From positions 1 through 8,444 of the forward strand of contig NZFJ01000013.1 of assembly GCA_002690625.1 (NCBI GenBank): DNA of 8,444 nt. The letters run 5' to 3'. The notes beneath the pieces were generated by a model. That model was not told the DNA's origin. It did not search any database and saw only the letters and a list, made by a program, of their open reading frames with translations. This DNA is from Rickettsiales bacterium (GTDB taxonomy: Bacteria > Pseudomonadota > Alphaproteobacteria > TMED109 > TMED131). Of the stretch, positions 1-6,695 are shown one piece after another. A program made the translations under genes and the position numbers. The number at the start of each line of letters is the position of its first letter. The stretch's first letter is position 1.

Positions 1-294
1 CAATAATATATAGTAAATAGTTATAATATTTGGTTTTAACTGTAACAAAGAAGGTTTATTAACATTTCCTATAAATATAATATATTTAATTTTCTCCTTA
101 TATAAAATAGAAAATATATTTCCAATATTATTTAAACTTAAGTATGCATCTGCTGGAAAGGTTAAGTTATTATAAAATTCTTTAATGCCAATAAGAAAGT
201 AGTTTATATTTTGAGTTTTACAAGATTTGATACTACTTAAAACTAAATCGCCTCCACCTGCTATTATTGCAAGTTTTCCTTTTTTAATTTGCAT
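1..294 (-). CDS. lpxI: UDP-2,3-diacylglucosamine pyrophosphatase LpxI, N-terminal part (cut by window edge)
   Basis: I translated this by hand from the ATG at 294-292; 98 codons stay open to the left edge, so the 3' end lies outside. The protein starts [17 protein letters not shown], the glycine-rich opening of LpxI/DUF1009. Further on are IGIKEF, a YLSLNNIGNI stretch and IIFIGNVNKPSLLQLKP, matching the family's conserved 'G.V.RPSL..L.P' block. LpxI hydrolyses UDP-2,3-diacylglucosamine to lipid X and UMP, the fourth step of lipid A synthesis, at the cytoplasmic face of the inner membrane. It is the usual alphaproteobacterial replacement for LpxH. The start overlaps the end of lpxA by 11 nt, with no clear Shine-Dalgarno sequence, so translational coupling is likely. 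Family members are about 270-280 residues long, so roughly a third is visible. lpxB is the expected next gene but is not in the window. Confidence 0.88.
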   Translation of the reverse strand, partial: MQIKKGKLAIIAGGGDLVLSSIKSCKTQNINYFLIGIKEFYNNLTFPADAYLSLNNIGNIFSILYKEKIKYIIFIGNVNKPSLLQLKPNIITIYYILL

Positions 295-1087
295 TTTTAG
301 GTTTGCAAACAGATCTTGATTTTTCACTTTTTAAAAACTGAACAATCTCTTGTATTGGTTCGTTATCTAAAAACTCTTCTGATACTTCTTTTACTCTATC
401 AGAGAATGTTCCTTCTTGAGAAGAAAATAATAAACCATAGGCTTTTCTTAGATCTTGAATAATATCTTTAGAAAACCCTCTTCTTTTTAAACCTATGATA
501 TTTAATCCAGATAGATATGCTCTATTACCTAGTACAGTTCCGTAAGGTATTACGTCACTATCTACTCCCGATAAACCTCCTATCATAGAATGTTTTCCTA
601 TTCTACAAAACTGATGTGCTCCAGATAAGGCCCCCATAATTGCAAAATCTTCAACTACTACATGTCCAGCCAGTGAAGCATTATTTACCAATATAACATT
701 ATCTCCAATTTCACAATCGTGAGCTACATGACTACTAATCATAAATAAGCAATTATTTCCTATTTTAGTTACTAACCCACCTCCTTCTGTTCCAGGGTTT
801 ATGGTAACGTATTCTCTGAATATATTATTATTTCCTATTATCAATTTTGATTCTTCACCTTTATACTTTAAATCCTGCGGTGAAGTGCCAATAGATGCAA
901 ATGGATAAAACTTACAATTGTCTCCTATTGATGTATTTCCGTCTATATATACGTGTCCTTTAAGTTCTACATTATTACCTATATTAACATTATCATTAAT
1001 AATACAATACGGACCAATAGAGACATTTTCTCCTATTATGGCTTTAGGTGATATAATTGAAGTACTATGACTCTTTAACATCTTCAT
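284..1087 (-). CDS. lpxA: UDP-N-acetylglucosamine O-acyltransferase LpxA
   Basis: This 267-residue protein (E. coli LpxA has 262) catalyses the first lipid A step, transferring an (R)-3-hydroxyacyl chain from ACP to the 3-OH of UDP-GlcNAc in the cytoplasm. Residues about 10-185 are a left-handed beta helix of hexapeptide repeats (for example [13 protein letters not shown]). Characteristic blocks are [13 protein letters not shown] (67-79), [11 protein letters not shown] (90-100), SHVAHDC (119-125) and AHQFCRIG (157-164). By alignment from memory the catalytic histidine is H123 (E. coli H125), with H142 and H158 matching H144 and H160. The acyl-length 'ruler' position (E. coli G173) is G171, which by analogy favours a C14-type hydroxyacyl chain. 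The C-terminal helical domain (about 190-255) starts at [17 protein letters not shown]. The ATG at 1087 lies inside the end of the fabZ module (23-nt overlap); another ATG two codons on is possible. No strong Shine-Dalgarno sequence is visible, which suggests coupling to upstream translation. Confidence 0.96.
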   Translation of the reverse strand: MKMLKSHSTSIISPKAIIGENVSIGPYCIINDNVNIGNNVELKGHVYIDGNTSIGDNCKFYPFASIGTSPQDLKYKGEESKLIIGNNNIFREYVTINPGTEGGGLVTKIGNNCLFMISSHVAHDCEIGDNVILVNNASLAGHVVVEDFAIMGALSGAHQFCRIGKHSMIGGLSGVDSDVIPYGTVLGNRAYLSGLNIIGLKRRGFSKDIIQDLRKAYGLLFSSQEGTFSDRVKEVSEEFLDNEPIQEIVQFLKSEKSRSVCKPKNAN

Positions 1088-1532
1088 CTACTATCATTGC
1101 TGTTATAGTTGCTTCAGCAACAATTTTGTTTTCTACTTTAGCTGTACAATCAAACTTCCACACTAATTTTCGTGCTTGTTTTTTTTTAACTTCTATAAAA
1201 AGCTGGTCTCCTGGAATAACTAATTTTCTAAACCTTGCTTTATCAATACTCATAAAATAGACAAGTTTACCCATAGCTTTATCACCATAAGATGATACAA
1301 CTAAAGCTCCAGATGTTTGAGCCATACTTTCAATAATTAGCACACCTGGCATAACTTTTTTATCTGGGAAATGACCCATAAAAAAAGGCTCATTTATAGT
1401 TACATTTTTTAATCCTATTGCATAATCATCATCTTTTACTTCAATTAATCTGTCTATTAAAAGAAATGGATACCTGTGGGGCATCATTTTAATAATTTTT
1501 TCTATATCAATCACTTTTTTTTTTTCAACCAT
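1065..1532 (-). other. fabZ: FabZ module of the fused frame, with possible internal starts
   Basis: This part encodes a full-length hotdog-fold (3R)-hydroxyacyl-ACP dehydratase, which makes trans-2-enoyl-ACP in type II fatty acid synthesis. Two internal in-frame start codons could also yield free FabZ. An ATG at 1532-1530 (codon 339 of the fusion) gives 155 residues, and a GTG at 1514-1512, just after the A11 run, gives 149 residues beginning with the family-typical (V/M)[13 protein letters not shown]. Neither has a recognisable Shine-Dalgarno sequence. If the A11 run were really ten bases, the upstream frame would end in TGA overlapping this GTG (GTGA), a common bacterial stop/start arrangement. 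FabZ next to lpxD and lpxA is conventional; the in-frame join is not. Confidence 0.7.
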
Positions 1533-2546
1533 TTTATTTAAATATACCGCTTTTTTTAAATATGTTGTTAATTTAACAGCAGGAGTTCCGCTTACCTCTT
1601 CATGACTAGCTATATTTCTAGTTACACCTGCTTGTGCACCAATTTTTACATTGTCTCCTACATTTAGATGTCCAGCGACACCAACCTGTCCACCAATTAA
1701 TACTTTACTTCCTATAATACTACTTCCTGCTATACCAGTTTGTCCAGCTATCATTGTATTTTCCTTGACCTCAACATTATGTGCAATATGAACTAAATTA
1801 TCAATCTTTACACCTTGTTTAATCTCTGTATGTTTCAAGGAACCTCTATCAATTGCACAATTAGCACCAATCTCAACAAAGTTACCAATTTTTACTAATC
1901 CTATTTGAGGTACCTTAATATAATTATTACCGTCAAATGCATAGCCAAAACCATCCTGTCCTATTACACAACCATCTTGAATCCTAACATTATTACCAAT
2001 ATAGGTATTTGATATGCTAACATTATTTCCTATAATACATCCTTCTCCTATACTTACATTCGGGCCTATACTAGTATAAGAGCCTATTGAAGTTTTTTTT
2101 CCTATATAAACATTGTTTTTGAAACTGGTTTCTTTTGATACTATTGATAAGGGACTAATTTCTACTTGATTTATTTTATTATTTTTTAAATCCTCTGAAG
2201 GATAAAAAATAGATAATATAATTGAATAACTTAAGTAAGGATTATCAGATATTAAAAAAATAATATTTCCCAAATTATTACCTAACGATTTTTTAAAGTT
2301 TTTTTTTGATATAATACAAGCGGCTGCGTTGGTATCAGAAAGCTGATCAATATATTTAGTATTATCAATAAAAGTTAAATCTTTTTTAGTAGCGGTATCA
2401 ATAGACTTTACATCGTATATTAATTTTTTTTTCAAATTACCAATCACCTCCAAATTAGCTAGTGGCGAAAGGTCTGATAGACAAATGGGCCCTTTAGGCT
2501 TTGATATTATTTTGTCTAACAGATTGACTCTAGTTTTCTTTTTCAA
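1065..2546 (-). CDS. lpxD-fabZ: LpxD-FabZ in-frame fusion: UDP-3-O-acylglucosamine N-acyltransferase joined to 3-hydroxyacyl-ACP dehydratase
   Basis: This single 493-residue frame holds two complete enzymes. LpxD spans about 1-340: a uridine-binding N-terminal domain (about 20-100, with [18 protein letters not shown]), a hexapeptide-repeat beta helix (about 130-315) with [11 protein letters not shown] (196-206), [15 protein letters not shown] (226-240) and [11 protein letters not shown] (248-258; H256 matches catalytic E. coli H239), then the C-terminal helix [17 protein letters not shown]. It adds the N-linked 3-hydroxyacyl chain in lipid A synthesis. FabZ spans about 345-493: [13 protein letters not shown] (354-366), [12 protein letters not shown] (390-401) and VLIIESMAQ (402-410), with catalytic H392 and E406. 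Free LpxD is about 340 residues and free FabZ about 150, so nothing is lost. The start is a TTG at 2546, 17 nt inside ompH; no ATG, GTG or TTG precedes it before an in-frame stop, and the next candidates (codons 32 and 34) would cut into the first domain. The modules meet at an A11 run, so the fusion depends on that run's length. Confidence 0.9.
   Translation of the reverse strand: MKKKTRVNLLDKIISKPKGPICLSDLSPLANLEVIGNLKKKLIYDVKSIDTATKKDLTFIDNTKYIDQLSDTNAAACIISKKNFKKSLGNNLGNIIFLISDNPYLSYSIILSIFYPSEDLKNNKINQVEISPLSIVSKETSFKNNVYIGKKTSIGSYTSIGPNVSIGEGCIIGNNVSISNTYIGNNVRIQDGCVIGQDGFGYAFDGNNYIKVPQIGLVKIGNFVEIGANCAIDRGSLKHTEIKQGVKIDNLVHIAHNVEVKENTMIAGQTGIAGSSIIGSKVLIGGQVGVAGHLNVGDNVKIGAQAGVTRNIASHEEVSGTPAVKLTTYLKKAVYLNKMVEKKKVIDIEKIIKMMPHRYPFLLIDRLIEVKDDDYAIGLKNVTINEPFFMGHFPDKKVMPGVLIIESMAQTSGALVVSSYGDKAMGKLVYFMSIDKARFRKLVIPGDQLFIEVKKKQARKLVWKFDCTAKVENKIVAEATITAMIVDEDVKES
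1515..1525 (-). repeat. A11 homopolymer at the LpxD/FabZ join
   Basis: Eleven consecutive A on the coding strand (T on the plus strand) encode the end of a Glu codon and three Lys codons (E-K-K-K, residues 341-344). Read with ten A, the LpxD frame becomes GAA AAA AAA AAG TGA and stops at once. With twelve A it becomes GAA AAA AAA AAA AGT GAT TGA and stops two codons later. A run of this length can slip during transcription and is also a common place for sequencing or assembly length errors. Confidence 0.9.
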
Positions 2547-3144
2547 TTGAAATTTTAGGTAAGGATTTATTTAATTTATCAATTACTATATTAGAAATAT
2601 TAATTTTATCTGCAGCTATTATGGTAGTATTTGCATCAAAAACCATTAGATATCCGTTTTTCGCAGCTATCTCTTTCATGTGCTTAACAGCTTCTTTTTG
2701 AATAATTTGCATACCTCTGGCCATAGCAGACTCTAAATCTCTTCTAATTTTTTCAACTTTGCTTTGCACTTTATTGACTTTTTGCTTAAATGTATTTTCT
2801 TTTTCTTTAAACTCTTCTGCAGAAAGCACAGACTTTTGAGCTACTAATTTTTCTTGTTCACTTTTTAAACCTTTTTCTTCTTTACTAAGTTCTTCTTTGA
2901 AATTTTTTTCTAGGTTTTGAATTTCTTTTTGTAAAGCACTAAAAGCTGTAGATTTAGATAAAACCTTTTTCATGTCTATTACAGCAGCTGGAAAATTAAC
3001 ATTTTTAATTATTTCACTATTTTTAACATTTTGCGAATACAAATTATTTATGTTTAACATAAATATAAAAGTAACGAAAATAATTAAACTATAATTACTA
3101 AAATAACGTGCCAACGTTAAAACTAAATGTATCTGTTTTATCAT
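2530..3144 (-). CDS. skp: Skp/OmpH-family periplasmic chaperone
   Basis: This 204-residue protein resembles Skp (OmpH), the trimeric periplasmic chaperone that holds unfolded outer-membrane proteins for delivery to BamA. The N-terminus has a long, weakly charged n-region, a hydrophobic core (about 19-30, [12 protein letters not shown]) and a probable cleavage site near NLYSQ (about 35-38). Next comes the family's opening strand ([10 protein letters not shown]), then a long Lys/Glu-rich coiled coil (about 68-160, [20 protein letters not shown] onward), and a closing block ([19 protein letters not shown]) that packs into the trimer body. The ATG at 3144 has a good Shine-Dalgarno sequence but places the first 47 nt inside the end of bamA. 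A TTG at 3114 would shorten the overlap to 17 nt and leave a more compact signal peptide, while the ATG at 3060 would remove the signal peptide. Its place between bamA and lpxD matches the known skp locus. The family is recognised by pattern rather than by invariant catalytic residues. Confidence 0.88.
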   Translation of the reverse strand: MIKQIHLVLTLARYFSNYSLIIFVTFIFMLNINNLYSQNVKNSEIIKNVNFPAAVIDMKKVLSKSTAFSALQKEIQNLEKNFKEELSKEEKGLKSEQEKLVAQKSVLSAEEFKEKENTFKQKVNKVQSKVEKIRRDLESAMARGMQIIQKEAVKHMKEIAAKNGYLMVFDANTTIIAADKINISNIVIDKLNKSLPKISIEKEN

Positions 3145-5344
3145 AACTTTCCTTCAAAATTGCATGGCTATAATCAAGTCTTATAGGCCCGAATGGTGAT
3201 TGCCATAATACTCCAACACCCGAAGTTAACCTAATGCTTGAATCATCATAGTAATTTGTGCTATCTGTGTCAATTGTTGTCAGTGAACCTGCTGTAGCAA
3301 AAACTCTTCCTTTTATAGCTAATTCTTGAGGTAACCCTAAATCAAACTTTAATTCAGGAGTAAATGTATAATAAAAGTTACCACCTAAAGCAGAGTCGTC
3401 TGATTTATCTCGAGGACCCAGGCCTGCATTTTGAAATCCTACAAAAGAGTTATCTCCTAATACAAATCTATCAGAAATTTCTACATCTTGACCTAATCCA
3501 AAAATATACCCAATTTTACCAAATAATGAAAAAATTGCTCGATCCTCTAGTACCCTTAAAAATGATGCTACCGAAGCACTTGATTTAATATATTTTTTAT
3601 CTCCACCCAAACCAGCTAACGCAAAGTTATTAGAAATATACCAACCATCAGTAGGGTTTATATTGCTATCTGATTTATCTATTAAATTAGTAAGAGACAT
3701 AATAGAAAGAATATTCTTTCCAGACTCAGAAATAATAGCACTAGAAGCACCATCATAAGCTATAATATTTCTATTTTGCAACGTATAATTAAAAGTTTGT
3801 CTTCCATATTCTCCTACATTATAACCTAATCCTAATCCTAAACCATCTGTTTCATTATCATAATTACTTTCAGGAAATTCTCTTACGGTTGTATAAATAT
3901 CTGTAATCAAAGATACATCTCTATTTAGAAAAAATGGCTCTGTAAATGAAAAGTCTGCTTTATTTTGTCTTTCACTGGTTAAAATATAAAAGTTTAACCT
4001 TTGACCTTTACCAAATAAATTATTTTCTGATAATCCAATAGTTGCTTGCGCGCCGTTTCCTGATGAATACCCTCCACCTAAAGAAAATTCTCCTGTTGTA
4101 GTTTCCTCTACTTTAATATTAATATCTACTGCGTTTATTGTTTTTGGGTTATCCTCTTCTGTTAATTCTACTTTTGAAAAATGTCCTAAATTATTAACTA
4201 AAATTCTAGATCTTTTAACTAAAACTCTGTTATAAGCATCACCTTCAGATATTCTAAGTTTTCTTCTGATAACTCTATCTAATGTTCTAGTATTACCAGA
4301 TATTATAATTTTATTTACATACTTTTTTTCTGCAGGTGATATATCAAAAGAAACATTTATACTATTATCATCATTTCTTTTTAACTTTGGTACAACTTTA
4401 ATGAATGCCTCTCCACTCTTCATAATATTTTCGGTTATTTCTACTACTGCGTCATCTAACCTTTTTGCACTAAACCATTCTCCTTTTTCAAAGCCAATAC
4501 CATTTTTTATAAGTTTTTTTTCAATATTTTTTATTTTTAAATCTGCACTAATATTTCCAAATTTATATCTTTGTCCTTCATTTACTGTAAATGTAATAAA
4601 AAAAGAATCTCTTTGTTCATTAAGTTCTGCAATAGAAGATTCAATATTAGCATCTACAAAACCTTTATTTGCATAAAATCTTTTAAGATTTTGTTGATCA
4701 AAACTTAAAAGATCAGGATCAAATTTACCACCAGATGATAGTATTTTCCACCACCTACTTTCTCTAGTCATAATTTCTGATTTAAGCCTTCTATCAGAAA
4801 AAAACTTATTACCCAGAAATTTAATAAAACCAATTTTAGATAAAGGTCCTTCTTTTATTTCAAACACTAAATCTATTCTATTTTGTTCCAAATAAATTAC
4901 TTTAGGTTCTACAATAGCAGCATATCTTCCATTTGCTCTGTATAATCCTAAAATAGTTTGTAAATTATTTTTAACTTTGTTCAATGTAAAAACATCTCTG
5001 GGTTTTAAAAGAATCTCTGGGAATATATCATCATCATCTAATCTTTTATTGCCTTCTAAAGCAATTCTATTTATAATTGGATTTTCTTTAACTAATATAT
5101 TAAGTGTATTATCTATAAAATTAAAATAAATTTTTGAGAAAAGCTCTGTGGCAAATAGGTCTTTAAATACTGAGTTTAAATCTGATTTGTTTATCTCTTC
5201 ATTAATACTTACATCTAAATAAGATTTTATAGTATCTGTTTCAATTCTTTGATTACCTTTAATTACAATTTTTTTTAAAACCTCAGCATGTATTGAAATA
5301 TTAGATAGATAGACTATGACAATTATTAAAAAAAATTTTTTCAT
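3098..5344 (-). CDS. bamA: Outer membrane protein assembly factor BamA (Omp85 family)
   Basis: BamA is the essential insertase of the BAM complex, folding beta-barrel proteins into the outer membrane. This copy has 748 residues, slightly shorter than E. coli (about 810). A signal peptide (1-20, ending SIHA) is followed by five POTRA domains: about 21-88 (KIVIKGNQRI), 89-165 (INRIALEGNKRL), 166-255 (GFIKFLGNKFF), 256-340 and 341-412 (VNKIIISGNTRTLDRVIRRKL). The barrel begins at about 415 (TTGEFSLGGGYSSGNG). The last strand is [10 protein letters not shown] with the C-terminal Phe expected of outer-membrane proteins. Loop 6, normally containing VRGF, here reads SFVGFQNAGLGPRDKSDD, so residue 635 is Val (GTA) where Arg is expected; the following GPRD and SDD...GGN are normal. 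The ATG at 5344 directly abuts the rseP stop (TAAATG) with only a weak, distant AGGA upstream, so translation is probably coupled to rseP. The end overlaps the chaperone gene by 47 nt. Confidence 0.96.
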   Translation of the reverse strand: MKKFFLIIVIVYLSNISIHAEVLKKIVIKGNQRIETDTIKSYLDVSINEEINKSDLNSVFKDLFATELFSKIYFNFIDNTLNILVKENPIINRIALEGNKRLDDDDIFPEILLKPRDVFTLNKVKNNLQTILGLYRANGRYAAIVEPKVIYLEQNRIDLVFEIKEGPLSKIGFIKFLGNKFFSDRRLKSEIMTRESRWWKILSSGGKFDPDLLSFDQQNLKRFYANKGFVDANIESSIAELNEQRDSFFITFTVNEGQRYKFGNISADLKIKNIEKKLIKNGIGFEKGEWFSAKRLDDAVVEITENIMKSGEAFIKVVPKLKRNDDNSINVSFDISPAEKKYVNKIIISGNTRTLDRVIRRKLRISEGDAYNRVLVKRSRILVNNLGHFSKVELTEEDNPKTINAVDINIKVEETTTGEFSLGGGYSSGNGAQATIGLSENNLFGKGQRLNFYILTSERQNKADFSFTEPFFLNRDVSLITDIYTTVREFPESNYDNETDGLGLGLGYNVGEYGRQTFNYTLQNRNIIAYDGASSAIISESGKNILSIMSLTNLIDKSDSNINPTDGWYISNNFALAGLGGDKKYIKSSASVASFLRVLEDRAIFSLFGKIGYIFGLGQDVEISDRFVLGDNSFVGFQNAGLGPRDKSDDSALGGNFYYTFTPELKFDLGLPQELAIKGRVFATAGSLTTIDTDSTNYYDDSSIRLTSGVGVLWQSPFGPIRLDYSHAILKESYDKTDTFSFNVGTLF
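3150..3155 (-). promoter_or_regulatory. Ribosome binding site for the skp/ompH gene, inside bamA
   Basis: On the coding strand this reads GAAGGA, followed by five bases and the ATG at 3144. It is one of only two strong Shine-Dalgarno matches I see next to a start in the window. It supports the upstream ATG even though that start lies within bamA. The same bases encode Lys-Glu-Ser in BamA, so a chance match is possible. Confidence 0.6.
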
Positions 5345-6694
5345 TTAATTGAGTATCCTACAATAAATATCATTTAGAATAGAAAAAGACATAAATGAAA
5401 TAATTATGATAACCCCTAATATTTGTATAAATTTAAAAAAGTTATAATTAATATTTTTACCTATAATAAATTCAGATATATAAGTAAAAAAATGTCCCCC
5501 ATCTAACAAAGGTAATGGGAATAAATTTATAAGTCCTAAATTAACAGAAATTAGTGCAATTAAGGCCACAAATGAAACCATATCTGTATTTGCTACATCA
5601 TTTGAAACTTTTGCTATAAGAATTGGCCCTCCTACTTCACAATGATCTCTTTTACCAAAAATAATTTCATAAAAAGCTATTAAGGTTTTAACTGTAACTT
5701 CATAAATACTGTTTGCAGCTAAAATAAATGAATTATAAAAATTTAATTTTTGTCTATTTTTATTAAATGTAATGCCTATTTGACCTATTTTTTTCTCTGA
5801 TACCTCTTTTGGTATTAAACTTAAATTTATTACTTTATTATCTCTTATAATACTTAAGTCTATTTTCTTATTTGCATTGACCTTAATAATTTTTATTACT
5901 TCATTTGCGTCATAAATATCATTATTATTTATCTTTATTATTTTATCTTTATATAACAGGCCAGCAAAATATGCTGGAGAATTTTTAATAACTTTTCCTA
6001 CAACAGGCTCTATTATAGGACGAATGCCTATGTAATTTATATATTTATCTGTGCCTATAAAAGTTTTGATTAATTTATGTTGAGGTACGATATCAATGTT
6101 ATATTTTTTATCATTTCTTAAAATAGTAATATCAATTTTTTCTAATAACTCCCCATCACTTATTTCATAATAATCATCAAACCCCTCTATATTGATAGAG
6201 TTAATACTAATAATTCTATCACCTTTTAATAAACCTGATTGCTCTGCCGGACTATTTTTCTTTATATCTCCAATGATAGGACTAGTGAAATTTTTTCCAA
6301 AAAAAGAAAATATTAATATAAATAAAACTAAACTAAGCAAAAAATTTGCTAAAGGTCCAGCTAATACAATACTAGCTTTTTGCAATGCTTTTTTATTCAT
6401 AAAAAGCTTCTTATTATGAATATCACTTTCATTACTTTTATCAGGATACATTTCTCCAAAAAATTTCACGTAACCACCTAATGGAAAAGCACAGATTTGC
6501 CATTTAGTTTTATGTTTATCAACTTTACTTAAAAGCACTGGCCCAAAACCTATAGAAAATTTTTCTATTTGTACATTGTTTAACCTTGCAACGTAGTAAT
6601 GTCCAAATTCATGAACAAAGACTATAATGGTAAAAACTATTACAAACCAGAAAATATACTCAAAGTAATTTGATAAAATTAATAAAAAGTCCAT
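5345..6694 (-). CDS. rseP: Site-2 zinc metalloprotease RseP (M50 family)
   Basis: This 449-residue protein (E. coli RseP has 450) is an inner-membrane intramembrane protease. The first membrane helix (about 12-33) carries the zinc motif HEFGH (H28, E29, H32). A later helix carries NLFPLPLLDGGH (390-401), whose D398 is the expected third zinc ligand. FPLGGYVKFFGE (70-81) is the family's conserved membrane-reentrant block. Two PDZ-like domains lie in the periplasmic part: about 138-215 (NSPAEQSGLLKGDRIISIN) and 228-300 (NSPAYFAGLLYKDKIIKIN). Membrane segments also lie near 110-133, 373-393 and 420-441. In gammaproteobacteria RseP cleaves anti-sigma factor RseA, and the Caulobacter homologue MmpA processes PodJ; no substrate gene is visible here. 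The ATG at 6694 begins one base after the dxr stop with no Shine-Dalgarno sequence. All catalytic residues are present, so it should be active. Confidence 0.96.
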   Translation of the reverse strand: MDFLLILSNYFEYIFWFVIVFTIIVFVHEFGHYYVARLNNVQIEKFSIGFGPVLLSKVDKHKTKWQICAFPLGGYVKFFGEMYPDKSNESDIHNKKLFMNKKALQKASIVLAGPLANFLLSLVLFILIFSFFGKNFTSPIIGDIKKNSPAEQSGLLKGDRIISINSINIEGFDDYYEISDGELLEKIDITILRNDKKYNIDIVPQHKLIKTFIGTDKYINYIGIRPIIEPVVGKVIKNSPAYFAGLLYKDKIIKINNNDIYDANEVIKIIKVNANKKIDLSIIRDNKVINLSLIPKEVSEKKIGQIGITFNKNRQKLNFYNSFILAANSIYEVTVKTLIAFYEIIFGKRDHCEVGGPILIAKVSNDVANTDMVSFVALIALISVNLGLINLFPLPLLDGGHFFTYISEFIIGKNINYNFFKFIQILGVIIIISFMSFSILNDIYCRILN

Positions 6695-6695
6695 T

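Noticed and set aside
1057..1260. Plus-strand 67-codon open frame opposite fabZ and the start of lpxA
   Set aside because: It lies antisense to well-recognised coding sequence, its protein has no family resemblance, and it has no independent support.
540..2110. Repeated short TCCTAT/ACCAAT-like words suggesting a DNA repeat array
   Set aside because: They reflect hexapeptide-repeat codons of the LpxA and LpxD beta helices (I-G-x-N pattern), are imperfect and in frame, and have no constant spacer as a CRISPR or satellite would.
3364..3588. Plus-strand 74-codon open frame opposite bamA
   Set aside because: Antisense shadow of the BamA barrel; low-complexity protein with no recognisable motif.
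4401..4676. Plus-strand 91-codon open frame opposite the BamA POTRA region
   Set aside because: Ser/Phe/Ile-rich product typical of the complement of Lys/Glu/Asn-rich coding sequence; BamA homology is unambiguous here.
5325..5350. A/T-rich near-palindrome at the rseP/bamA junction as a terminator
   Set aside because: It has no GC-containing stem, it overlaps the first codons of bamA, and runs of A and T are expected at this base composition.
6192..6419. Plus-strand 75-codon open frame opposite rseP
   Set aside because: Antisense shadow; the real frame carries PDZ and membrane segments of RseP.
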